Shown: piece by piece, positions 6,906 through 15,043 of the stretch
Numbering within the stretch: position 1 is the first letter of the stretch
Layout: every line of letters begins with the position of its first letter
DNA from: a bacterium
GTDB lineage: Bacteria > Bacillota > Clostridia > Christensenellales > CAG-138
Assembly: GCA_029218485.1 (NCBI GenBank)
Contig: JAQXRK010000089.1
Coordinates: 1-27,391, forward strand
Reading direction: 5' to 3'
Length of the DNA: 27,391 nt
Position numbers and translations under genes: made by a program
Notes under the pieces: generated by a model
The model's input: the letters and a program-made list of their open reading frames with translations, nothing else
Told to the model about the DNA's origin: nothing
The model's database searches: none

Positions 6906-7700
6906 ATGGCAGCTCTGACGAATAAAGAAATGGTCAACGTCCTCAAGGGCGAAGACGTCAAGATCAATGTGCTCGTAATCAACTGCAGCCCCAAGGCGAA
7001 GAGCAATTCTTCGATCCCGGCGGCAGAAGTCGTCGACCAGCTCTCCAAGTGGGAGGGCGTCACCGTCGATACGTTCAACTTCGCCAACAAGAAGATCGAG
7101 TATTGCCGCCACTGCCCGACGCATCCGTGCGTTGTCAACCGGGAGTGCTGCTTCCAGGATGATTATCAGGATTTCCGCTCCAAGTGGCTCTGGGCCGACG
7201 GTATCGTCTGGGTCTGCCCGGTCTACCACATGGGTCCCCCGTCGCAGGTTCGCGCTGCGCTCGACCGTCTGAGCGAGGTTGAGTTCGGCAACGTCCACCA
7301 TCGTCAGCAGACGAAGGGCGGCGACCTGGTCTATCCGAAGTTCTTCAAGGCAGTCGGCACCGTCGTCCATGGCGCCACCCGCTACGGCGGACAGGAGCTC
7401 GTTTGCCAGTACTTCGTCAATCACTCCGTCCTGCTCGACTGCATGCCGGTATCCGGCGATATGCCCGAGTGCTACTTGGGTGCTCTCGGCCATTCCCCGA
7501 ATCCGGAAGCGCTCAAGAACGACACCTCGTTCCTCGCGCAGACCCGTACCGTTGCCAACCGCGTTGTGGAGTGCGCCAAGATCATGAAGGCCGCGCGCAT
7601 GCTGCTGGTGGACGATCTGGACGAGCAGTGGTTCCCGTCTCAGGAAGCAATGGGTGGTTTCGACAAGGAAGGCTTCATCGCCCGACTTGAGAATCAATAA
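6906..7700 (+). CDS. Flavodoxin-fold NAD(P)H-dependent oxidoreductase, paralogue 2
   Basis: 264 aa; the ATG lies one base after the previous stop, with GGAGGTGGAG just upstream, so translation is probably coupled. The P-loop-like flavin motif is CSPKAKSNSS (27-36), with Cys replacing the usual Gly of GSP. The cysteine set is C67-x2-C70-x4-C75-x5-C81-C82, spaced differently from paralogue 1 and with an extra adjacent Cys. The CPVYHMGPPSQV segment parallels the flavin-ring loop of its neighbour, as do the VHGATRYGGQE and SGDMPECYLGALGHS stretches. Paralogues 1 and 2 share most of the C-terminal layout (a GDMP motif and a gly-rich loop) and look like an older duplication with divergence in the cofactor region. 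Function is unknown beyond flavin-dependent electron transfer. Confidence 0.78.
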   Translation: MAALTNKEMVNVLKGEDVKINVLVINCSPKAKSNSSIPAAEVVDQLSKWEGVTVDTFNFANKKIEYCRHCPTHPCVVNRECCFQDDYQDFRSKWLWADGIVWVCPVYHMGPPSQVRAALDRLSEVEFGNVHHRQQTKGGDLVYPKFFKAVGTVVHGATRYGGQELVCQYFVNHSVLLDCMPVSGDMPECYLGALGHSPNPEALKNDTSFLAQTRTVANRVVECAKIMKAARMLLVDDLDEQWFPSQEAMGGFDKEGFIARLENQ

Positions 7701-7737
7701 GCAACATTCGAAACAAACAAGAAAAGGAGAAACTACG

Positions 7738-8418
7738 ATGCCTTACAAACCCAATGACGTCAAGGTCAAGATCCTCGGCGTGTCCGGCAGCCCCCGCAAG
7801 GGCCTGACCGACTACCTGACGCAGATGGCCCTCGAAGAAGCCGAGAAGGTCCCCGGTGTCACCACCGAGTTCCTGCCCCTGCGCACGAAGCACATCGAGC
7901 ACTGCACCCAGTGCGAGTCCTGCCTGAAGCTCACCCCCGGTGAGAAGTATGACCACTACTGCAAGCCGTTCCATGATGACATGGACGAGCTGATGAAGTA
8001 CTGGCTCCAGTTTGACGGCTATATCGTCGCCTCCCCGGTGTACGACATGAACGTCACCCCGATGCTGAACATCTTCTTCAACCGCTTCCGTCCCCTCTGG
8101 CGTGTCTATCGCGGCATTCACCAGAACAAGGTCGGCGGCTCGATCTCCATCGGCGGCACCCGTCATGGCGGCCAGGAGACCACGGTTGCGATGATCAACA
8201 ACTTCTTTATGTGCAACGAGATCCTGACCACGGGCGGCCCGGCCGGCAACTACTGCGGCGCCTGCGTATGGTCCAAGGATAAGCTCCCGAAGGAATTCGA
8301 CGATCCGCTGGGCGTCGAGAAGGTTCTGGGCGTCGGCCGCCGCGTTGCGGAAGTCGCGAAGATCCTGAAGGCCGGCCGCGAAATCGTTGGCGATTCCCGT
8401 CCGGAGTGGGAGATCTGA
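7738..8418 (+). CDS. Flavodoxin-fold Fe-S flavoprotein, paralogue 3
   Basis: 226 aa; ATG 7738 has AAAGGAG upstream. It has a standard flavin motif GSPRKG (17-22) and the closest match of the three to the iron-sulfur flavoprotein pattern: C56-x2-C59-x2-C62, then C75 after a long 12-residue gap. The flavin-ring loop is SPVYDMNVTPML and the gly-rich turn is GGTRHGGQE. It is shorter than paralogues 1 and 2, lacking their extended C-terminal tail. It ends the redox block; a 176-nt structured gap then precedes the binding-protein gene. With neighbours 1 and 2 it could form a hetero-oligomer or a relay, but the sequence shows only family membership. Confidence 0.8.
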   Translation: MPYKPNDVKVKILGVSGSPRKGLTDYLTQMALEEAEKVPGVTTEFLPLRTKHIEHCTQCESCLKLTPGEKYDHYCKPFHDDMDELMKYWLQFDGYIVASPVYDMNVTPMLNIFFNRFRPLWRVYRGIHQNKVGGSISIGGTRHGGQETTVAMINNFFMCNEILTTGGPAGNYCGACVWSKDKLPKEFDDPLGVEKVLGVGRRVAEVAKILKAGREIVGDSRPEWEI

Positions 8419-8470
8419 CGGCTCTGACCGAATCGATCGGGTTCCTTTGCGAATAACATGCCGAAACTGC

Positions 8471-8560
8471 CTGTCGGAGGGTGCAAGCCATCCCCCGGCA
8501 GGCCCGTACACAAACGAAAACAACATTCCCAGGTAGCATGTTGGGGCAGGGTAATCCTGC
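8471..8560 (+). promoter_or_regulatory. Three consecutive hairpins in the leader of the binding-protein gene
   Basis: Hairpin 1 is CTGTCGGAGGG/TCCCCCGGCAG (8471-8501, one mismatch, 9-nt loop). Hairpin 2 is CAACAT/ATGTTG (8521-8543). Hairpin 3 is GCAGG/CCTGC (8546-8560, GTAAT loop), followed by an A-rich stretch and the GAAAGGA ribosome site. No T-run follows any of them, so mRNA processing, stability or translational control is more likely than termination. I recognise no riboswitch class and see no convincing promoter here. Confidence 0.4.
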
Positions 8561-8594
8561 GAAAATAAATCAAAATGCGAAAGGATGCAAAACA

Positions 8595-9662
8595 ATGAAA
8601 AAACGGCTACTCATCATCGCCCTCGCACTGATCATGGTGCTGAGCACTGCGTGCGCCTCCAACCCGGCGCCCGCCACCGATCCGACAACCGCTCCGGTGG
8701 AAGCGACTGAAGCTCCCACCACGGAACCCGAAGCCACCGCAGAACCTGCGCCGGCAGAAGAACCGTTCCGCGTAGCTATTCTGCTGCCGGGTCTCATCAG
8801 CGATGCAGGCTGGAACGCGGGCGGCTACTATGGCGCACAGTATCTGAACGAGAACGTTGAGAACGTGGAAGCCACGTACATCGAGAACATCACCACCACG
8901 CAGGCCGAGGCCGCTATCCGTGACTATGCGGATCAGGGCTACGATCTGATCGTTGGCTGGTCGTTCGACATGGGCGACTACCTGATGAAGGTTGCGCCGG
9001 ACTATCCGGACACGAAGTTCATCTGGTCTCAGGGCTATATGCAGCTTGAGAACATGGCGACCATCTCCGCGCCGCTGCAGGAGACCGCTTACCTCTGCGG
9101 TATGATTGCTGCCGGCATGAGCAAGACCGGTGTCATCGGTTACATCGGCGGCATGGACACCATGCCGATGATCGCGGCCCTCGAGGGCTATAAGGAAGGC
9201 GCAAAGGCCTACAACCCGGACATCAAGGTTATCCACGCGTTTGCGGGTACCTGGTCCGATACGGAGCTGGGCAAGCAGACGGCAATCGCCATGTTCGAGC
9301 AGGGCGTTGACGTGCTGATGGGCCGCGGCGACGGTATCGCGCTTGGTTGCTTCCAGGCTTGCATCGAGAAGGGCGTGTACTGCTTCGGCGACGTGTCCGA
9401 CCAGAACGAGCTGGCACCCGAACTGCTGCTCACCTCCACCGGCTGGAACGTCGGCCGCAGCATTGAGCTGGTCATCGAAGCTATCCGTGCCGGCGAGTTC
9501 GAGGGCAAAGCCTATGAAGGCGGCATGGCGCTGGGCGTCTGCGACATCACGGACTTCCATGGCCTGCTCCCGGCAGACCTCGAAGCGAAGGTGAACGAGG
9601 TTCGCGAACAGCTCAAGAGCGGCGAGCTCGTCATTGAAGCCAAGACCGAGATCAGCGAATAA
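8595..9662 (+). CDS. BMP-family ABC transporter substrate-binding lipoprotein
   Basis: 355 aa. A lipoprotein signal (KKR, a hydrophobic stretch, then LSTAC with Cys20 as the lipidation site; Ser at -3 is less usual) is followed by a Thr/Pro/Glu/Ala-rich tether to about residue 55. The mature domain starts RVAILLPGLISDAGWN, characteristic of the BmpA/PnrA family, with later signature stretches GYDLIVGWSFDMGDYL, GYIGGMDTMPMI and QGVDVLMGRGDG. Family members with known ligands mostly bind purine or pyrimidine nucleosides, although some bind other compounds. ATPase and two permease genes follow directly, making a complete importer. The 9690-9724 hairpin after the stop probably protects this message so the binding protein exceeds the membrane parts. 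Confidence 0.9.
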   Translation: MKKRLLIIALALIMVLSTACASNPAPATDPTTAPVEATEAPTTEPEATAEPAPAEEPFRVAILLPGLISDAGWNAGGYYGAQYLNENVENVEATYIENITTTQAEAAIRDYADQGYDLIVGWSFDMGDYLMKVAPDYPDTKFIWSQGYMQLENMATISAPLQETAYLCGMIAAGMSKTGVIGYIGGMDTMPMIAALEGYKEGAKAYNPDIKVIHAFAGTWSDTELGKQTAIAMFEQGVDVLMGRGDGIALGCFQACIEKGVYCFGDVSDQNELAPELLLTSTGWNVGRSIELVIEAIRAGEFEGKAYEGGMALGVCDITDFHGLLPADLEAKVNEVREQLKSGELVIEAKTEISE

Positions 9663-9689
9663 TCGCAAAGAACTTTAGAAACCCATTCG

Positions 9690-9724
9690 TTTCCCCGCCG
9701 CGGCCATCCGCTGCGGCGGGGAAA
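9690..9724 (+). terminator. Intercistronic hairpin after the binding-protein gene
   Basis: TTTCCCCGCCGC (9690-9701) and GCGGCGGGGAAA (9713-9724) form a perfect 12-bp stem with an 11-nt loop. No T-run follows, so it is more likely a 3'-stabilising or partial-stop element, a common arrangement between binding-protein and permease genes. It reads as a poor terminator in either direction. Confidence 0.65.
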
Positions 9725-9765
9725 AAGCTGGAAGACAGCAATTTCAGTTAGGCGGTAGAGATCAT

Positions 9766-11283
9766 ATGAGTAACGAATGCATCATAAGATTCGAAAACCT
9801 TACCAAGCGCTTTGGCAACAACGTTGCCAATAACCACATCGATCTGGAGATTCACAAAGGACAAATCCACGCCATTCTCGGTGAAAATGGTTCCGGCAAG
9901 AGCACGCTTATGAAGATCTTGTACGGCCTGTATCAGCCGACCGAGGGCAACATCTATGTGCGCGGCGAGAAGGTTCGTTTCCCCTCATCCAAACAGGCGA
10001 TTGAGCATGGTATCTGCATGATCCACCAGCACTTCATGCTGGTTCCTCAGATGACCGTGTTTGAGAACATCATCAGCGGCGACGCCCGCAACAAACGCGT
10101 CATCAACAAGAAAGAGCTTGTTGCAGAGATTCTCAAGATCTCTGATATGTTCGGTCTGAAGATCGACCCCGATAAATACATCTACCAGCTCTCCGTCGGA
10201 GAGCAGCAGCGCGTCGAGATCGTGAAGGCACTGTACCGCGGCGCCGAAATTCTGATTCTGGACGAGCCGACTTCCGTTCTGACTAAACAGGAAACATTTG
10301 AATTACTGCGCGTGCTTCGCATGCTTGTGGATAAGGGCAAGACCGTTATCTTCATCACCCACAAGCTCGAAGAGGTAATGGAGTTCGCCGATGTCTGCAC
10401 CATTTTCCGTGCCGGTCATAAGATGGGCACCGTGCTCACGAAGGAGACCGATAAGGTCGCACTTTCGAGCATGATGGTTGGGCGCGACGTCGTCTTCCGT
10501 GTCAAGAAAGACGAAATCGAGCTGGGCGACCCGGTGCTGAGCGTGCAGAATCTTTCCTTTAAGAATAAATACGGCCGCACCGTGGTCGACAACGTGTCGC
10601 TGGAGATCCGGGCGGGCGAAGTCCTCGGCATCGCCGGCGTGGACGGCAACGGCCAGACCGAGCTTTCCGAGCTCATCACCGGCATGGAAAAGCCGTCCGC
10701 AGGCAAGATCCTGCTCGCGGGCGAGGACGTCACGAAGCTCAATGTCGCGCAGCGCATCCGCAAGAACCTGAGCTTTGTCCCGGCCGAGCGCAACGGCGTC
10801 GGCGCCATTGGCGAGATGCCGATCGTGGACAACGTGATCCTTCGCGACTACAATCAGGCGCCTTACGCAAAGGGCATCGTGCTCAACCGGGGCGAGGCGC
10901 TCAAGTCGACGGAGCAGTTCCGCGAACAGTATGAGATCAAGCTGGCCAGCCCCGAAATGCCGGCCGGCCTCCTCTCGGGCGGCAACCTGCAGAAGGTCAT
11001 TCTGGCGCGCGAGCTCAACCGCAACCCGAAGGCGCTGGTGTGCGTCAACCCGACGCGCGGCCTCGACGTCGGCGCGATCGAGCACGTCCACAACTGCGTT
11101 CTGGAAACGCGCAAGTATGGCACCGGCGTTCTGCTCATCTCGACAGAGCTTGAGGAAATCCTTTCTCTGAGCGACCGCATCGCTGTCATTTTCGAGGGCC
11201 GCATCATGGGCATCCTGAAGAATGACGAGAACCTGGATATGGACAAGCTCGGCCTGATGATGGCCGGCTCCGATCCGAACTGA
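9766..11283 (+). CDS. ABC transporter ATP-binding protein, two-domain, nucleoside/sugar type
   Basis: 505 aa with two fused ATPase domains, as in YufO/NupO and RbsA-like proteins. Domain 1 has Walker A GENGSGKST (39-47), a Q-loop region MIHQHFML, signature LSVGEQQRVEIVKAL and Walker B ILILDEPT. Domain 2 has a degenerate Walker A (GVDGNGQTE) and a signature-like LLSGGNLQKVILAREL with NPTRGLDVGA, where the first Asp of Walker B is replaced. One competent and one degenerate site is normal for this family. It energises the importer with the two permeases downstream. Codon use is slightly less GC-biased at its 5' end than in neighbours, which alone does not indicate transfer. Confidence 0.93.
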   Translation: MSNECIIRFENLTKRFGNNVANNHIDLEIHKGQIHAILGENGSGKSTLMKILYGLYQPTEGNIYVRGEKVRFPSSKQAIEHGICMIHQHFMLVPQMTVFENIISGDARNKRVINKKELVAEILKISDMFGLKIDPDKYIYQLSVGEQQRVEIVKALYRGAEILILDEPTSVLTKQETFELLRVLRMLVDKGKTVIFITHKLEEVMEFADVCTIFRAGHKMGTVLTKETDKVALSSMMVGRDVVFRVKKDEIELGDPVLSVQNLSFKNKYGRTVVDNVSLEIRAGEVLGIAGVDGNGQTELSELITGMEKPSAGKILLAGEDVTKLNVAQRIRKNLSFVPAERNGVGAIGEMPIVDNVILRDYNQAPYAKGIVLNRGEALKSTEQFREQYEIKLASPEMPAGLLSGGNLQKVILARELNRNPKALVCVNPTRGLDVGAIEHVHNCVLETRKYGTGVLLISTELEEILSLSDRIAVIFEGRIMGILKNDENLDMDKLGLMMAGSDPN

Positions 11284-11293
11284 GGTGACAGGC

Positions 11294-12391
11294 ATGAAGA
11301 AAGAAAAAACTACCGTCTATAGAAAGCCGGCTGACGGCGTGTTCGTCATTCTGCTGACGGCTGTGCTCACGTTCATCGCGTGCAGCCTGCTGCTCAAGCT
11401 CTACAATGCGGATCTCGGAACGGCCTACTCGGCCCTGATCCGCGGCGCATGGGGCACCAAGCACAACATCGGCGAAACGCTTTCCAAGGCTGCGCCGCTG
11501 GTGCTGGTGGCACTGGGATTCGCGATCGGCGCGCAGAGCGGCATGTTCAACATCGGCGGTGAGGGCCAGATGTTCGCCGGCGCGCTCGGCGCATCGCTCG
11601 TGGCGCTGTACCTGCCGGCCGAGACCCCCGCGGTCATCGGCATCCTGCTCGTGTTCATCGCGGGTGCGGTGTTCGGTATGCTCTGGGCGCTGCCCGTCGC
11701 CTACCTGAAAACGAAATTCGGCGTCAGCGAGATCGTTATGACGGTCATGCTGAACGAGGTGGCCTCCGGTATCGTGTCGTACCTCGTCAGCGTGCCGATG
11801 AAGGATCCCATGACCCCGATCCATCAGTCCGCCATCCTCGGCGCCAACTTCCAGATGCCCACGCTCATCAAGGGCACGAAGGTCCACCTCGGTGTCGTCA
11901 TCACGCTGGTACTCGTGTTCATCGTCTGGTTCTTCATGAGCCGCAGCACGCTGGGCTATCAGCTCCGGGCCACCGGCCTTTCGAGCCGCGCGGCGCTGTA
12001 TGCGGGCATGCCTGTGACCTCGATCATGATCCTCTCGCTCATGATCTCCGGCGGTTTCGCGGGTCTGGCCGGTGCGTTTGAGGCGACCGGCGTCCACTAC
12101 CGCCTGATCGAGGGCGTGACGGGCGGCTTCGGCTTCACGGCCATCATCGTCGCTCAGCTCGGTAAAAACCGGCCGTTCGGCATCGCCGTTGCGGCGCTCG
12201 TGTTCGCCAGCCTGACGGTTGGCTCCGCCGCCATGCAGCGCGCGGTCGGCACGCCGGCCATGCTGTCCGAGATGATTGAGGGCCTCGCGGTCATGTTCTT
12301 CATCATCAGCGAGTTTGCCGTCAAGCGCGTCCGCAAGGAAATCAACAACAAAGCCATTGCAAAACAGCTTGCAGCGGCTCAAAAAGCGTAA
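11294..12391 (+). CDS. ABC transporter permease, YufP/NupP-like
   Basis: 365 aa; ATG 11294 with GAGGTG five bases ahead, overlapping the end of the ATPase gene. A GTG at 11285 is possible but would bury the ribosome site. Several hydrophobic segments are visible, the first at about residues 16-35, with the family stretch QSGMFNIGGEGQM and the EVASG region in the cytoplasmic loop, as in BPD_transp_2 permeases of BMP-type nucleoside importers. It has a long basic cytoplasmic C-terminus (KRVRKEINNK). It pairs with the next gene to form the membrane channel. Confidence 0.9.
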   Translation: MKKEKTTVYRKPADGVFVILLTAVLTFIACSLLLKLYNADLGTAYSALIRGAWGTKHNIGETLSKAAPLVLVALGFAIGAQSGMFNIGGEGQMFAGALGASLVALYLPAETPAVIGILLVFIAGAVFGMLWALPVAYLKTKFGVSEIVMTVMLNEVASGIVSYLVSVPMKDPMTPIHQSAILGANFQMPTLIKGTKVHLGVVITLVLVFIVWFFMSRSTLGYQLRATGLSSRAALYAGMPVTSIMILSLMISGGFAGLAGAFEATGVHYRLIEGVTGGFGFTAIIVAQLGKNRPFGIAVAALVFASLTVGSAAMQRAVGTPAMLSEMIEGLAVMFFIISEFAVKRVRKEINNKAIAKQLAAAQKA

Positions 12392-12409
12392 GGAAGGGGG
12401 CGCGAACAC

Positions 12410-13357
12410 ATGGAAAACGTGTTGACTACCACTTTTGTGACCGGACTCCTGGCCAGCAGCTTTTCGCTTGCAATTCCGCTGCTCCTTGCCACGCTGGGCG
12501 AGGTATTCGTGGAGCGCTCCGGCCTGCTGAACATGGGCATCGAGGGCATGATCCTGATGGGCTGCTTCGTCTCCTATATCGGCGCTGTGTACGGCGGCGG
12601 TGTAATGATGGGCATCCTCGCCTCCATTGTCATGGGCGTGCTCATCGGCCTGCTGATGGCCCTGCTCACGCTGAAGATGCATGCGAATCAGTCGATCTGC
12701 GGCATCGTGTTCAACTTTTTCGCCACCGGCGCCACGGGCTTCTTTAACCGCTACATCATGGGCGTGTCCCTGATTCCGACGACGGTTCAGACGCTCCAGC
12801 CGCTGCCGATTCCGTTCCTTTCGGAGATCCCGATCATCGGCTTCCTGTTCAATCAGAACATCATGGCCTACCTGACGGTCATCCTCGTCCCGATCGCGGC
12901 CTTCCTGCTGTTCCGGACGAATCTGGGCCTCAAGATCCGCGCGGTCGGCGGCAATGCGCAGGCGGCTGATACCATGGGTATCGACGTCATCAAGATCCGC
13001 TCCTGGATGTGGATCGTCGGCGCGGTGCTCGCGTGTCTCGCCGGTGCATACCTGACGCTGACCATCGGCCTGTTCTCCGACGGCATGAGCAACAACCGCG
13101 GCTTTATCGCCATCGCGCTGGTCGTGTTCGCCCGCTGGATGCCGTGGAACGCGCTGCTCGGCGCTTTCGTGTTCGGCTTTGCGGACGCGTTGCAGCTGCG
13201 CCTGCAGGCGCTCAGCCTGGGCATCCCGTACCAGTTCCTGGTCATGCTGCCCTATGTGCTTACGATCATCGTGCTGATCATCGGCGCCAGCTCCAAGTAC
13301 GTGAATCCGTCCGTCGTCGCCGTGCCGTATGTGCGCGAGGGCAAGGAGCTCAACTGA
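12410..13357 (+). CDS. ABC transporter permease, YufQ/NupQ-like
   Basis: 315 aa; the ribosome site AAGGAAGGGGG precedes ATG 12410. The N-terminal motif GEVFVERSGLLNMGIEGMILMG (split here for length: GEVFVERSGL then LNMGIEGMIL, residues 30-50) is diagnostic for the second permease of BMP-type systems. About eight to nine hydrophobic segments follow, with KIRAVGGNAQAADTMGID as the cytoplasmic coupling region. It completes the importer of 8595-13357. A promoter-like sequence lies between it and the next gene, so downstream genes may also be expressed independently. Confidence 0.9.
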   Translation: MENVLTTTFVTGLLASSFSLAIPLLLATLGEVFVERSGLLNMGIEGMILMGCFVSYIGAVYGGGVMMGILASIVMGVLIGLLMALLTLKMHANQSICGIVFNFFATGATGFFNRYIMGVSLIPTTVQTLQPLPIPFLSEIPIIGFLFNQNIMAYLTVILVPIAAFLLFRTNLGLKIRAVGGNAQAADTMGIDVIKIRSWMWIVGAVLACLAGAYLTLTIGLFSDGMSNNRGFIAIALVVFARWMPWNALLGAFVFGFADALQLRLQALSLGIPYQFLVMLPYVLTIIVLIIGASSKYVNPSVVAVPYVREGKELN

Positions 13358-13363
13358 CAACTG

Positions 13364-13392
13364 TTGATCGATTGCATCTGACATATTATAAT
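13364..13392 (+). promoter_or_regulatory. Possible internal promoter, start close to the ribosome site
   Basis: TTGATC (13364-13369) and a perfect TATAAT (13387-13392) are 17 nt apart. The predicted start near 13399 falls inside the ribosome site AGGAGAGG (13397-13404), giving a leader of only about 14 nt. The A/T-rich -10 stands out from the GC-rich surroundings. Because it is so close to the coding region it could be chance. Confidence 0.45.
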
Positions 13393-13412
13393 GTTTAGGA
13401 GAGGTGACTACT

Positions 13413-14186
13413 ATGAACCTGTTTGATTTGAAAGGCAAGAATGCATTCGTGATCGGCGCCGGCGGTATCGGCACCGCCATCGCGCAGGGCCTGTCCTGGC
13501 AGGGCGCTTATGTCGTCGTTGCCGACGTGTCCGAGAAGAACGCCAAGAACGCCGTTGCCAAGATCGAGGCGGACGGCGGCAAGGCCGATTATATCGTAGC
13601 CGATATCACGACGAAGAGCGACATCGAAGCCATGTTTGCCGAGATGGACAAGAAGATCGACCGGCTGGACATCCTGGTCAACTCTGCCGGCATCGGCTCC
13701 TTCTCCTCCGCTCTTGATATGACGGAAGATGTTTGGAACACCGTTCTCAACCACTTCCTCAACAGCGTGTTCTGGTGCTGCCAGCAGGGCGGCAAGCGCA
13801 TGGTGCCGAACAAGTACGGCAAGATCATCAACCTCTGCTCCATGAGCGGTATGGTTGCCACCGGCGACGTCGGTTCCAGCTATGCGGCGGCGAAGGCCGG
13901 CCTCATCCAGCTCACCAAGAACCTCGGCTGCGAGTGGATTCCGCACGGCGTGAACGTCAACGGCATCAGCCCGGGCATGGTGCGCACCGCGCTCACCGAC
14001 CCGATGTTCGATCCGAAGATGGGCGGCGACCCCGCGCTCATCGCCATGTATGATTCCCAGATCCCGCTCGGCCGCATGGCGCAGCCGATCGACATGGTGG
14101 GTCCGGCGCTGTTCCTCGCTTCGCCGGCGAGCGACTATCTCGTGGGCCAGAACATCGTCGCCGACGGCGGCTACACCTGCCGCTGA
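13413..14186 (+). CDS. Short-chain dehydrogenase/reductase (SDR)
   Basis: 257 aa, classical SDR length. ATG 13413 follows AGGAGAGG; GTG 13404 overlaps that site and is rejected. Motifs: GAGGIGTA (15-22) dinucleotide loop, acidic Asp38 after strand 2 favouring NAD+, NSAG (90-93), catalytic Asn117, Ser143, Tyr157 and Lys161 (YAAAK), SPGMVRT and the C-terminal VGQNIVADGGYT. SDRs of this kind oxidise or reduce sugar or polyol hydroxyls. Followed by a TIM-barrel isomerase/epimerase, it most simply acts on a sugar or sugar-acid part of the imported compound, upstream of the kinase and aldolase at 21444-23518. The substrate is inferred only from neighbours. Confidence 0.9.
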   Translation: MNLFDLKGKNAFVIGAGGIGTAIAQGLSWQGAYVVVADVSEKNAKNAVAKIEADGGKADYIVADITTKSDIEAMFAEMDKKIDRLDILVNSAGIGSFSSALDMTEDVWNTVLNHFLNSVFWCCQQGGKRMVPNKYGKIINLCSMSGMVATGDVGSSYAAAKAGLIQLTKNLGCEWIPHGVNVNGISPGMVRTALTDPMFDPKMGGDPALIAMYDSQIPLGRMAQPIDMVGPALFLASPASDYLVGQNIVADGGYTCR

Positions 14187-14209
14187 CGCAGACCGAAAGG
14201 AGAAACGTT

Positions 14210-15043
14210 ATGGCTATGGAAGTCGGAACCCTGAATACCATGTTCAAGGCCTACACGCCCGCTGAGAGCGCCAAGAAGATCGCCGCTTACGGCATCCGCA
14301 AGGTGCAGCTCGATATGGCGTTCAACGGCCGTGCATACAGCGTGGAAGACCTCACGCCCGCGTTCTGCGACGACGTTCGCAAGGCGTTTGCCGATGAGGG
14401 CATCGAGATTGTCGCGGTCAGCGGCCATCAAAAGATCTCGTTCCCGGACGCCGAGCAGCGCGAGGCGGCCAAGCAGAGCTTCCTGCAGAAGCTCGTTCTG
14501 CCGAAGCGCTTCGGCTGCAGCGTGATCGTCTCCGAGACCGGCAGCGCAAACCCGGACAATGCGTGGATCGACCATCCCAACAACTACCTCCCCGAGGTGT
14601 GGGACGGCGCCGTTGGCACGATGAAGGAGATCTGCGCGCGTGCGGCCGATGAGGGCGTCACGTTCGCGCTCGAACCGCACTTTGGCCAGCTGACCAAGAG
14701 CCCGGCCACCCTGCGCCGCATGCTCGACGACGTTGGCGCAAAGAACCTGAAGATCGCGCTCGACATGGCCAATATGGTCACGGCGGACAATGCGGGCGAT
14801 ACCCGTGCGCTCATCGATGCGTTCTTTGACACGCTCGGCGGCGACATTGCGGTCGTCCATGCCAAGGATACGAAGATCGTGGACGGCAAGTCCGTGTTCC
14901 TCGGCGCCGGCAAGGGCGCGCTCGACTATGCGTACCTGATCCAGCGGCTCGCCGGCACGGGCTATGACGGCCCGATCCTGCTCGAGTACATCAACGAAGC
15001 GGGGATTCAGGATGCTTACAACTTTGTCAGCTCGCTCCTCTAA
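14210..15043 (+). CDS. Sugar phosphate isomerase/epimerase-like TIM-barrel protein
   Basis: 277 aa, AP-endonuclease-2/xylose-isomerase-like barrel. Four candidate metal ligands sit at strand ends: Glu155 (ALEPHFGQ), Asp185 (ALDMANM), His217 (VVHAKDTK) and Glu259 (ILLEYI), the arrangement found in tagatose-3-epimerase/IolE/IolO-like enzymes. AAAGGAG precedes ATG 14210. It is 23 bp after the SDR and overlaps the next gene by 32 bp. An oxidise-then-isomerise pair feeding KDG kinase and KDPG aldolase would give a sugar-acid branch; keto-sugar epimerisation is the likely reaction type, substrate unknown. Confidence 0.85.
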   Translation: MAMEVGTLNTMFKAYTPAESAKKIAAYGIRKVQLDMAFNGRAYSVEDLTPAFCDDVRKAFADEGIEIVAVSGHQKISFPDAEQREAAKQSFLQKLVLPKRFGCSVIVSETGSANPDNAWIDHPNNYLPEVWDGAVGTMKEICARAADEGVTFALEPHFGQLTKSPATLRRMLDDVGAKNLKIALDMANMVTADNAGDTRALIDAFFDTLGGDIAVVHAKDTKIVDGKSVFLGAGKGALDYAYLIQRLAGTGYDGPILLEYINEAGIQDAYNFVSSLL

